Of a stretch of DNA of 58,148 bases, positions 1 to 6,664 are shown one piece after another. The position numbers and the translations under genes were made by a program. Origin of the DNA: Bradyrhizobium forestalis (GTDB lineage Bacteria > Pseudomonadota > Alphaproteobacteria > Rhizobiales > Xanthobacteraceae). Below the pieces are notes generated by a model, which was not told where the DNA came from, did no database searches, and was given only the letters and a program-made list of their open reading frames with translations. Numbering within the stretch: the stretch's first letter is position 1; the number at the start of each line of letters is the position of its first letter. The DNA lies in assembly GCF_002795245.1 (NCBI RefSeq), contig NZ_PGVG01000045.1, positions 1-58,148 on the forward strand. The letters run 5' to 3'.

Positions 1-94
1 TGTTTTTTTGATGTGCGTGCAGAACCAGGTATACTACACAGGGTGGATTGTCGGCAGAGTCAGATTTGTATAGAGGAAAGCGCTCTTAGTGGTT

Positions 95-137
95 ATGGAT
101 TCCGGGCTCGCCGCTTTGCGACGCCCCGGAATGACGG
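95..137. repeat. Short palindromic intergenic repeat (CATTCCGGGG family)
   Basis: A hairpin-forming element bounded by ATTCCGGGG-like and CCCCGGAAT arms around a short variable centre. The same outer arms recur near 641, 12671, 14677 and 48050 in this window. It lies downstream of the small membrane protein on the minus strand. Bases 1-94 before it show no gene. Confidence 0.7.
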
Positions 138-155
138 CGGAGAGGTTGCTCCCCC

Positions 156-542
156 TCACCCCACGCTCGCCGTCACCACCGCCATCACCGACAGCAACAG
201 CACGATGGTCATGAGCTGGAGCGAGGCGACCGGCTGGGTGCGCCAGGCCGTGATCTTGTCGGACAGCGACAGATGGGCCTCGAAGAATTTCGGCTCGTAG
301 ACGGTCTTGAAGACGGCGGGGAAGCTCGGGCCCAGAGCCACCGCGAGCATCGCGTGCATCAGCGAGGCAACCGCGACGAAGATGGCGACGCCGGGGTCGC
401 CGACGAGGTCGTGGTTGCCGACGAGCTTGAGCAGGAAGGCGGCTGCGGCGAAGGTCGGGAAGCTCTGCAGGGTCGCGGTCAGCGCGAGGCCTTCAAGCGC
501 GTTGTGCAGGCGGGACTTTCTGGCGGTGGCGGTGGTGGCCAT
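156..542 (-). CDS. Small three-helix membrane protein, function unknown
   Basis: A 128-residue protein with three likely membrane segments: about residues 14-40, 48-72 and 100-125. I do not recognise a named family. The longer frame opens at 563, but the ATG at 542 (MATTATARKS) is preceded by GGGAG at good spacing and gives a compact protein, so I chose it. The C-terminal helix runs almost to the stop codon. It stands alone, flanked by palindromic repeats on both sides. The inner-membrane location is inferred from hydrophobicity only. Confidence 0.7.
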   Translation of the reverse strand: MATTATARKSRLHNALEGLALTATLQSFPTFAAAAFLLKLVGNHDLVGDPGVAIFVAVASLMHAMLAVALGPSFPAVFKTVYEPKFFEAHLSLSDKITAWRTQPVASLQLMTIVLLLSVMAVVTASVG

Positions 543-640
543 GGCACGTCTCCCTGATGACATGCGGATGACAGTAGTTGTGATACCGGTGGGGTGATGT
601 GAGATGGGTCACGCCCTATTCCGCGACCGGAGCCAGCGGC

Positions 641-687
641 GAGATGGATTTCGGGTTCGCGCCAAGTGGCGCCCCCCCGGAATGACC
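641..687. repeat. Palindromic intergenic repeat (CATTCCGGGG family)
   Basis: A copy of the family seen at 95-137, with a different central palindrome built on GCGCCAAGTGGCGC. It sits in the 543-926 gap, in which I see no gene or RNA. Confidence 0.65.
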
Positions 688-926
688 GGAAGTTACAGCT
701 TCCCCTGCCCGTTCATCTGTCTCTGCTGTTGCCGCTGCCACGCACACGAATAGCGCGAATCGTGCAGCCATGTCAGCAACTCAACCCTCAATTGTACACC
801 ATGAACCAGGCATTGCGCTCGCGCGTCAAAACGTCTGCAACATCCCTGTGATTTCGCGGATTGCCGATGCGCGAAACCGCGCGTTAGCGTTGCGGAACGT
901 CACGGGGCCACACGAGGACGGGCGGA

Positions 927-1373
927 ATGACGGTCGAGAAGCTGAATCGCCAGCGCGTCGTGCACCTGCTCGACGCCTTCGCGCGCGGCGATATCGAGAC
1001 GGCACTGTCCTGCTGCACCGACGACGTCGACTTTCTCACCCACGCGCCGATCGACGTGCTGCCGCACATGGTGCCGCGCCACGGCAAGCAAGAGCTGCGC
1101 GAGCTCTGGCAGACGATCTGGTCGCGCTATTCGGAAATCCGCTACAAGGCGCCGCACATCCTCGCCGAGGGCGAGGCGGTCGCGACCTACATGCACGCCT
1201 ATTTCAGGAAGCGTAGCAACGACCGCGTCGTGCAGTTCGACATGGCGGTGTTCTACAGCTTCCGCGGCGGGCTGGTGGCGGAGATCCGCGAGATCATCGA
1301 TTCCTACGACCTGGTGCAGCAGGTGCTGGAGCGCGAGATCGGGCCGCTGATCACGGGCGCGCGGGTGGATTGA
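927..1373 (+). CDS. NTF2-like (SnoaL/ketosteroid isomerase fold) protein A
   Basis: A 148-residue protein with the cone-shaped alpha+beta NTF2-like layout: N-terminal helices (VVHLLDAFARGDIETALSCC), a buried Asp/His strand (DDVDFLTHAPIDVLP) and a C-terminal sheet ending near FYSFRGGLVAEIREIIDSYD. The family includes SnoaL-type cyclases, limonene-epoxide hydrolases, isomerases and binding proteins, so the substrate cannot be assigned. The next gene downstream is a paralogue of similar length (both share a PID, then a DT/DS-YDL/FDLVEQ-type tail). The start codon ATG has no strong Shine-Dalgarno. The fold call is fairly sure; the function is unknown. Confidence 0.75.
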   Translation: MTVEKLNRQRVVHLLDAFARGDIETALSCCTDDVDFLTHAPIDVLPHMVPRHGKQELRELWQTIWSRYSEIRYKAPHILAEGEAVATYMHAYFRKRSNDRVVQFDMAVFYSFRGGLVAEIREIIDSYDLVQQVLEREIGPLITGARVD

Positions 1374-1596
1374 TGCTTCTCCCCTCGCCGGGAACTCGCG
1401 CCGAGACCCGGAAAATCACGGGGTTCTATTGTAAATCTCACAAAGCCCGTTCAATGGTGCATTGCGAAAACGTGAATTGCGTTTTGGCCGAAACCCCGTA
1501 TTTTATTCGTATACAAACGAGTTGAGCCCCCGGCACCTGACTGTGCATGGGGTTGTTTTCCGTTTCTTTCGCAAGCCAGCTTCAGGACTGCCCCAA

Positions 1597-2019
1597 ATGA
1601 CAGAGCACAGCCTCTGGCGTTTCTCGCGTGCGTTGCACCGCGCGATCAACGACCGGGATTTCAGGGATATCGAAGCCCTGATCGACGAGGACGTCGAGTG
1701 GGCGCTTTACGGCCCGATCGACATGTTTCCGTTCTTCGGCGCGCGCCAGGGCAGGGATGCCGTGCTCGACGTCATCCGCCAGCTCGCCGACAATTTCCAC
1801 GTCCGCCGCTTCGACCGCGAGAGCATCATGCTGGGCGTCGATTCCGCCGCCTCGATGCTGCGCTATTCGCTGACCGCTCTGGATTCCAACAAGCCGATCA
1901 GCTTGCGCGTGGCGCAATTCGCCCAGTTCAAGGCGGGCAAGCTCGTCAGCATGCGCGTGCTGATCGACACCTTCGACCTGGTCGAGCAGGCACTCGGCCG
2001 CGCCATTCATCTGCCGTAG
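1597..2019 (+). CDS. NTF2-like (SnoaL/ketosteroid isomerase fold) protein B
   Basis: A 140-residue paralogue of the preceding protein. It shares the D-x-EW...GPIDMFPFFG core and the C-terminal pattern FKAGKLVSMRVLIDTFDLVEQ. An open frame continues upstream to a TTG at 1462, but that stretch has atypical composition; the ATG at 1597 gives the family's usual length. The 223-bp gap from gene A is AT-richer than its surroundings and could hold its promoter. Substrate and reaction are unknown. The pair may be two arms of one pathway or binding proteins; this is inference only. Confidence 0.75.
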   Translation: MTEHSLWRFSRALHRAINDRDFRDIEALIDEDVEWALYGPIDMFPFFGARQGRDAVLDVIRQLADNFHVRRFDRESIMLGVDSAASMLRYSLTALDSNKPISLRVAQFAQFKAGKLVSMRVLIDTFDLVEQALGRAIHLP

Positions 2020-2037
2020 ATGACCAGCGTCGGCTAA

Positions 2038-2126
2038 CGCATGATTCGGAAAAGTGCGAAGCGGTTTTCCGAAAAGATCATGCGCAAACAACAACCTGAA
2101 GCGCGATGATGATCATCGCGCTTTAG
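2038..2126. repeat. Palindromic repeat with a terminal hairpin
   Basis: An imperfect inverted repeat with GCATGATTCGGAAAA on the left and TTTTCCGAAAAGATCATGC on the right, followed by a second perfect dyad AAGCGCGATGA/TCATCGCGCTT. This composite is a widely dispersed Bradyrhizobium/Rhodopseudomonas repeat (established knowledge). The second hairpin ends in CTTTAG and might also terminate transcription from the NTF2-like genes. Confidence 0.75.
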
Positions 2127-2388
2127 GGGGGACGCCAACGGGCCCTGCTTGTCGGGACCGATGGCGAGGCGATCGCGACGTCCTGGCCTCCAGCCCCGCC
2201 GGATGCCGTCGCATCACAAGCTCGTCATCGGGCGCGCGCCTTTCGCGCGGCCCGTTGGTTCGCGTCCCCCGGCGAACCGCCACAATTCCGCAACGATGAA
2301 TCGGCACTTTCAGCGCCGGAATGGCGCATGGTCTTTGCGGGCGATATAGATTATCGGGAAGCATGCGCCGGGGCTCGCGGGCAGGACG

Positions 2389-3297
2389 ATGGAATTCTCG
2401 ACAAGGTTTGGCTGGACCGGGCTGCCGTTGCTGGCGGCCGCATTCATCTTGGGCTCGGTGCTGACGGTCTCGGCGCAGATCATTCCACCCACAGCGGCCG
2501 CGCCTGACGACGAAGCGACCGAGGCCGCAGAGGCTCCCGACGTCAACGACCCCGACGTGCTCAAGGGCATCGATGTCGACAAGCTCGACTGGAGCCAGCT
2601 CGCGGTCGATGCCGGGACCGGCATCGACCCCATGGCCGCCAAGAAGCGCGCCCAGGCCGCCGCCAAGGAGGGCCTGGACTGGTCGTCGAACCCCAATGCA
2701 AACGGCTCCTCGGCGGTGACGGTGAAGCAGTCCGTGTTCTCGTTCTGGGATACGCGGATCGGCGCCGACATGACGGTGACGAGCGAACCCAGGACGATGT
2801 CCGAGCTGCTGGCGCAGAAGGCCGCCAATGGCGGCAGCCTGCCGCAATCCTCCGGCAGCGCCTGGGCGGCGGCGACCGCACCCGGCGCGGGCTCGATCTG
2901 GGACAAGACCGCGGTGGAAGCCCGGGTCGATCCCGGCGCCGAGCACAGCAAGATCGGGGCGTCACTGACCAAATCGGTGCCGCTGTCGGGCGACACCTCG
3001 CTGACGCTGCAGAACGGCTACAGCGTCAACCAGCAGGGCACCACCGCAGTCCCCGGCATCGGCGGCCACATCACGCGCAATTACGAGACCGAGCAGACCG
3101 CCAAGGTCACCATGACCGACACCGGCACCAGCATCACCGCCGGCCAGACGCTGTCGACCACCGACGACAAATGGCTGCGCAAGCTCGGCGCCGAGCAGAA
3201 GCTGTTCGACAACGTCACCGTCTCCGGCTCGGTCGGCGAAACCTCGCAAGGCGCGATCAACAAGAGCGTGACGGCCGGTTTCAAGAAGAGCTGGTAG
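2389..3297 (+). CDS. Exported beta-rich protein of unknown function
   Basis: A 302-residue protein. The N-terminal hydrophobic stretch (residues about 11-29) ends in VSAQ, fitting a Sec signal peptide with cleavage near residue 29. An acidic, Ala/Pro-rich linker follows (about 30-60). The C-terminal 130 residues are Thr/Ser/Gly-rich alternating strands (LTKSVPLSGDTSLTLQNGYS, ETEQTAKVTMTDTGTSITAG) ending in GFKKSW. A C-terminal aromatic residue after amphipathic strands is a feature of outer-membrane barrels, but the strand count is uncertain. Periplasmic or outer-membrane location is likely. I do not recognise a named family. Confidence 0.75.
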   Translation: MEFSTRFGWTGLPLLAAAFILGSVLTVSAQIIPPTAAAPDDEATEAAEAPDVNDPDVLKGIDVDKLDWSQLAVDAGTGIDPMAAKKRAQAAAKEGLDWSSNPNANGSSAVTVKQSVFSFWDTRIGADMTVTSEPRTMSELLAQKAANGGSLPQSSGSAWAAATAPGAGSIWDKTAVEARVDPGAEHSKIGASLTKSVPLSGDTSLTLQNGYSVNQQGTTAVPGIGGHITRNYETEQTAKVTMTDTGTSITAGQTLSTTDDKWLRKLGAEQKLFDNVTVSGSVGETSQGAINKSVTAGFKKSW

Positions 3298-3315
3298 CCC
3301 GAACCTCCAATCTTT

Positions 3316-3435
3316 CCCCTCATCCTGAGGGCGGTCCGAAGGAACGCGTCTCGAAGGATCGAGGCCCCCGCTGCCACAGCGGGGCCTTTCATGGTTCGAG
3401 ACGCGCGCGAAGGGCGCGCTCCTCACCATGAGGGG
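3316..3435. repeat. Long inverted repeat (CCTCATCCTGAGG / CCTCACCATGAGG family)
   Basis: An intergenic element whose ends are the near-palindromes CCCCTCATCCTGAGG and CTCACCATGAGGGG. Its core contains a strong hairpin, GGCCCC...GGGGCC followed by TTTC at about 3363-3389, which could act as a terminator for the upstream exported-protein gene. The family is common in Bradyrhizobium. The rest of the gap to 3628 shows no gene. Confidence 0.7.
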
Positions 3436-3628
3436 ACAGGTTTACCGCCTTCCTGCCAGGCATTCACACTCCGCTAACCATACGCCACGGCAAAACCCCC
3501 GAATGGTCCGGCCTTGCCGCATCTCGGCCCATTTGCTGTCAAAATCGGACGCCCTGATGCGGACTGCCTTACAGACATCGTCGTGCGGGGACACTCGCGC
3601 TGCGCTCAACGCGAACAGGGGAACAACG

Positions 3629-4051
3629 ATGAACGCCATCCGTCCCGAAAAGATCGAAACCACCGAGACCGAGACGGTCGACACCAACCTCGCCGCCGTG
3701 ACCGAGGTCGAAGCCGGCATCCGCGATTTCGTCCGCAACGACATCGCCTATCTGCGCCGTCCGGCATCGGGCACCACCGACGCGCCGCCGCTCGACCCGA
3801 GCGCGGAAGCCACCGTCAACAACGTCAACTCGCTGATCCAGCGCGTCGCCGGCACCTCGCTCGCCGAGATCGAGAATTTGATCTCCGAGCTCGAGAGCCT
3901 GCGCGACCTGCTGCATGCCGAAGGCCAGCGCGTCCAGCGCGAGATCTCCGGCTATGCCCAGCTCAGCCAGGCCGCCATGAAGTCGACCCGCATGATCGCC
4001 GACAATGTCGCGCAGTGGAAGCGCGCCGCCGACGGCCTGCGCAACAGCTGA
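3629..4051 (+). CDS. Conserved helical cytosolic protein, function unknown
   Basis: A 140-residue protein, acidic at the N-terminus and helical, with heptad-like Leu/Ile spacing from about residue 70 to 115 (SLAEIENLISELESLRDLL), suggesting a coiled coil. There is no signal peptide or membrane span. The frame is open back to 3428, but the upstream part overlaps an intergenic repeat; the ATG at 3629 has CAGGGGAAC in front of it, so I chose that start. It is followed by a clear Rho-independent terminator, so it is monocistronic or the end of a unit. I do not recognise a function. Confidence 0.75.
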   Translation: MNAIRPEKIETTETETVDTNLAAVTEVEAGIRDFVRNDIAYLRRPASGTTDAPPLDPSAEATVNNVNSLIQRVAGTSLAEIENLISELESLRDLLHAEGQRVQREISGYAQLSQAAMKSTRMIADNVAQWKRAADGLRNS

Positions 4052-4075
4052 TCGCACACAGCGCCGCATCACCAG

Positions 4076-4107
4076 CCGCCGCGCTCCGGGAGGGGCGCGG
4101 CGGTTTT
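4076..4107 (+). terminator. Rho-independent terminator
   Basis: A GC-rich stem (CCGCCGCGCTCC pairing with GGGGCGCGGCGG, one G-U) around a GGGA loop, followed by TTTTG. It lies 25 bases after the stop of the helical protein gene. Confidence 0.8.
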
Positions 4108-4149
4108 GATTCTGGGGGAATGGGGCACAACTGTCTCTCCAACGCAGGT

Positions 4150-4275
4150 GTCATCACCCGCCTTGTGCGCAATTGCGCACTGGGGCGGGTGATCCAGTGT
4201 TCCAGAGACGGCAGTGAATGAGCCGAGAGGCCGCGGCGTACTGGATGCCCCGGTCAAGCCGGGGCATGACAGCGG
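4150..4275. repeat. Two palindromic repeats in tandem
   Basis: The first element is a dyad around TGCGCAATTGCGCA with outer arms ATCACCCGCC/GGCGGGTGAT (about 4152-4193). The second is TGCCCCGGTCAAGCCGGGGCATGAC (about 4247-4271), the same family as 57993-58024. Together they fill most of the gap between the terminator at 4107 and the small gene at 4423. Confidence 0.65.
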
Positions 4276-4422
4276 AGGGTGTGGCCGCGACCACAGCGCG
4301 GCGGTGGATAGGCGTTCACATAGTCAACGCGACCAACGCAGCCCGCCTTTGAACCCTCCACCCCTCGCCGGCGACCAATGCCAAGCGCCCGTGCCGGTAC
4401 GGTCGGGCTCAGGGGACATGTC

Positions 4423-4560
4423 ATGGAAAGCATTCGGCCCGACAACACGGACCCCATATCGCTGCGGCCCGCGCCGAATCAGCTCGGCACGATCATGCTG
4501 CGCTTTGTCGGATTGCTGGCGGTTGCGATCGCGGTGCTGGCGTTCGTCTACAGCCGCTGA
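4423..4560 (+). CDS. One-helix membrane micro-protein
   Basis: A 45-residue protein: a polar N-terminal half, then a hydrophobic segment (about residues 24-43, LGTIMLRFVGLLAVAIAVLA) ending in YSR. The ATG at 4423 is preceded by CAGGGGACATGTC, a usable ribosome-binding site; the frame is open back to 4378. It would insert as a single-pass inner-membrane peptide. It converges with another one-helix micro-protein 38 bp away. No family is recognised. Confidence 0.5.
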   Translation: MESIRPDNTDPISLRPAPNQLGTIMLRFVGLLAVAIAVLAFVYSR

Positions 4561-4598
4561 CCGCGGGCCGGACGCCGGCCCGAAAAATCGACCAACCC

Positions 4599-4745
4599 TT
4601 AGCGGGCGGCTTCCACGGTCGAGGCTTCCAGCGTGTAGGCGCCATCGGCATAACCCTTCACCACCATGCCGGCGACCAGCATCACGGCCAGCGTCGCGGT
4701 CGCGAAGATGAATCCAACAAACTTGAGTGCGCCGCGGTCAGCCAT
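4599..4745 (-). CDS. One-helix membrane micro-protein
   Basis: A 48-residue ORF, shorter than common ORF cut-offs: MADRGALKFVGF start, one hydrophobic helix at about residues 8-30, and a small polar tail ending EAAR. A strong purine-rich site, AGGGGACGAGGA, lies just before the ATG. Codon use is GC-biased at third positions like its neighbours, which supports real coding. It is transcribed towards the other micro-protein. A short GC-rich hairpin (GGGCCGG/CCGGCCC) separates them. Confidence 0.6.
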   Translation of the reverse strand: MADRGALKFVGFIFATATLAVMLVAGMVVKGYADGAYTLEASTVEAAR

Positions 4746-4923
4746 GGTCCTCGTCCCCTGTCCTCTGCCCAATTCGTTTCAAATAGACAGCGACAGGTTC
4801 ATAATTAGTTAGCAACTCACCGGTTCCGCCAAACTGCTTCGCGGTAACCACGTTGCGCAGGCTTATGGCAGCCGCCCGGAATCGCGTCCATAGCGCGCGA
4901 GCAACACTCGCTCGGTTTCTCCA

Positions 4924-5060
4924 CTCCCTCGCCCCGCTCTTGCGGGGAGAGGGTTGGGGTGAGGGGCTTCTCTCCGCGCACGCGATGATCGAGAGACCTG
5001 TACCCCCTCACCCGGATCGCAAGCGCGATCCGACCTCTCCCCGCAAGCGGGGAGAGGTGA
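4924..5060. repeat. Large composite inverted repeat (CTCTCCCCGC family), copy 1
   Basis: The ends are CCCCGCTCTTGCGGGG and CCTCTCCCCGCAAGCGGGGAGAGG. The interior has conserved GGGGTGAGGGGC and CCCCTCACCCG blocks and a variable palindrome, GGATCGCAAGCGCGATCC. It is an inverted copy of the element at 24818, with related copies at 9301, 32864 and 48615. It fills the gap after the micro-protein; I see no gene there. Confidence 0.8.
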
Positions 5061-5087
5061 AGAAGCACCAGCTCGATCGATTCTAAA

Positions 5088-5567
5088 TCAGCCCTTCGCC
5101 CGCAGCGGCACGAAGGCTGAGGCGGTGATGGAGTAGACCTCCTCGCCGCGCTGGTTGGTGCCGGTGGTGCGAGCTGTCAGAATGCCCCAGCCGGGGCGCG
5201 AGGCCGAGGTGCGCTTGTCGATGACTTCATTGACGTAAGCGACGGTATCGCCCGCGAGCACCGGTCTGATCCAGCGCAGGTCGCGAAAACCCGGCGACGG
5301 ACCCCACACCGCGACCTCCTCGCCGCGCGACGCGGCCTCACGCGCCAGGCGCTGGCCGTCGGCGACAAGCAGGCTCATGCAGGCCGAGCCGACATGCCAG
5401 CCCGAGGCGGCGAGCCCGCCGAACAGCGAGTTCTTGCCTTCCTCCTCGTCGAGGTGAAAGAGCTGCGGATCGAATTTTTGGGCGAACGTCTTGATGGACT
5501 CCGCGGTGAACGTATAGGTGCCGATCTCGCGGCGCTGGCCGATCGCGATGTCGTCGAAGAACCGCAT
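5088..5567 (-). CDS. MaoC-family (hot-dog) dehydratase, second of a coupled pair
   Basis: A 159-residue single hot-dog domain. The hydratase signature FDPQLFHLDEEEG (residues about 35-47) carries the Asp and His used by (R)-specific enoyl-CoA hydratases of the MaoC family; a SGWHVGS helix follows. A likely role is reversible hydration of an enoyl-CoA or related acyl-CoA. The ATG overlaps the stop of the upstream MaoC gene by one base (TGATG), so translation is coupled. The two proteins are paralogues and could form a heterodimer, as known for HadAB-type dehydratases (inference). The physiological substrate is unknown. Confidence 0.85.
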   Translation of the reverse strand: MRFFDDIAIGQRREIGTYTFTAESIKTFAQKFDPQLFHLDEEEGKNSLFGGLAASGWHVGSACMSLLVADGQRLAREAASRGEEVAVWGPSPGFRDLRWIRPVLAGDTVAYVNEVIDKRTSASRPGWGILTARTTGTNQRGEEVYSITASAFVPLRAKG

Positions 5568-6019
5568 CAGACCGCTCCCTCGCGCCGCTTGATCAGGATC
5601 GGCGAGGTCATCTCGGCGAGCGCCTGCCCCGCCGCATTGCGCACGGTGCATTTGAACTTGACGATGCCGAGCCCGGGGCGGCTCTTCGAAGCGCGCGCCT
5701 CCACGACGTCGACGTCGAGCATGAGATCGTCGTCGGGCCGCAGAGGTGCCAACCAGCGCACCTCGTCGACGCCGGGCGAGCCGAGCGACGCGGCGCGGGT
5801 GATAAAACCGTCGGCCATCATCCGCATCATCAGCGAGCAGAGGTGCCAGCCCGAGCCGGACAGGCCGCGCAGCATGCTCTTGCTAGCCGCCTCCTCGTCG
5901 AGGTGCATCGGCTGCGGATCGAACTCGGCGGCGAAGGCCAAAATCTCTTCGCGGGTGACATGGCGCGGGCCGAACGTTCCGAACCGGCCGGGCGGGAAAT
6001 CTTCGAAGGTCAGGGTCAT
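5567..6019 (-). CDS. MaoC-family (hot-dog) dehydratase, first of a coupled pair
   Basis: A 150-residue MaoC-like domain with the signature FDPQPMHLDEEAA and a following SGSGWHL helix, closely parallel to the next gene. I use the ATG at 6019 (MTLTFEDFPPG); the open frame back to 6169 lacks family similarity. It is translationally coupled to the second MaoC gene. A role in fatty-acyl-CoA or polyketide/dicarboxylate CoA metabolism is plausible; nothing nearby fixes the substrate. The region 6020-6200 is a divergent promoter zone shared with the DUF4282 gene. Confidence 0.85.
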   Translation of the reverse strand: MTLTFEDFPPGRFGTFGPRHVTREEILAFAAEFDPQPMHLDEEAASKSMLRGLSGSGWHLCSLMMRMMADGFITRAASLGSPGVDEVRWLAPLRPDDDLMLDVDVVEARASKSRPGLGIVKFKCTVRNAAGQALAEMTSPILIKRREGAV

Positions 6020-6200
6020 CTTGGGAAAGCTTTGCGGGAATGACAGATTGTGGCCGCACTTTGCGGCAATCTCAACCCGCCGGCCCGCATGGCTCGTGCT
6101 ACATACGGGGTGGCCGCGGTGGTTTTGAGTCGGATCAGCCGAGGGCCAGAATGCATCGACGCGGCCCAAATTTGGCGTCCCGACTTACCTGGGGAAAGCA

Positions 6201-6497
6201 ATGTTCTCATTCAGCGACCTGTTTCAATGGGACCGCTTCATCACGCCGACGATCATCAAGACCTTCTACTGGCTGGTGATCGCGCTGATCTGCCTGTTCG
6301 GCCTCTCCGGCATCTTCTCAGGCCTTGCTGCGATGGCGATCAGCCCGTTCGGCGGCTTCCTGGTGCTGCTGTCCTCGATCGCGAGCGTCGTCGTCGGCAT
6401 CGTGTTCTCGCGCATCGTCGCGGAGCTGATCCTGATCGTCTTCCGCATCAACGAGCATCTCGGCGCAATCCGGGACCAGGGCAGCGGGATGCGGTGA
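6201..6497 (+). CDS. DUF4282 family membrane protein
   Basis: A 98-residue protein with two hydrophobic segments (about residues 18-48 and 50-82). The N-terminal FSDLFQWDRFITPTIIKTFY and the C-terminal RIVAELILIVFRINEHL pattern are those of DUF4282, small two-helix bacterial membrane proteins of unknown role. The ribosome-binding site GGGGAAAG precedes the ATG. It is transcribed divergently from the MaoC pair and is followed immediately by a large palindromic repeat, so it is probably monocistronic. Confidence 0.8.
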   Translation: MFSFSDLFQWDRFITPTIIKTFYWLVIALICLFGLSGIFSGLAAMAISPFGGFLVLLSSIASVVVGIVFSRIVAELILIVFRINEHLGAIRDQGSGMR

Positions 6498-6500
6498 GGC

Positions 6501-6659
6501 CTCGTGTCCCGGACGCGGCGCGGCATGAAATGACGCGACGCAGAGCCGGGACCCATGCATCCGCGATCAAGACTCCTGGGCCCCGGCTCTGCAGCGCACC
6601 GCACTGGACGATGCTTCGCATCGCCAAGGAAGCGCTGCGCGGCGTCCGGGGCACGAGAT
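6501..6659. repeat. Composite inverted repeat (CGTGTCCCGGACGC family), copy 1
   Basis: The element begins CGTGTCCCGGACGC and ends GCGTCCGGGGCACGAG. Inside are AGCCGGGACCCAT, GGGCCCCGGCTCTGC and a GATGCTTCGCATCGCC hairpin. Related copies lie at 20560, 27342 and 38769, always between convergent or tandem gene ends. The shorter elements at 16572 and 17982 share the end sequence. Confidence 0.8.
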
Positions 6660-6664
6660 CCAGC

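Noticed and set aside
4564..4582. GC-rich hairpin GGGCCGG/CCGGCCC as a terminator
   Set aside because: The A-run lies on the wrong side for the plus gene and the T-run precedes the stem on the minus strand.
4924..5060. CRISPR array from regularly repeated CTCTCCCC units
   Set aside because: Only paired inverted ends with conserved interiors; no spacers of uniform length and no cas genes.
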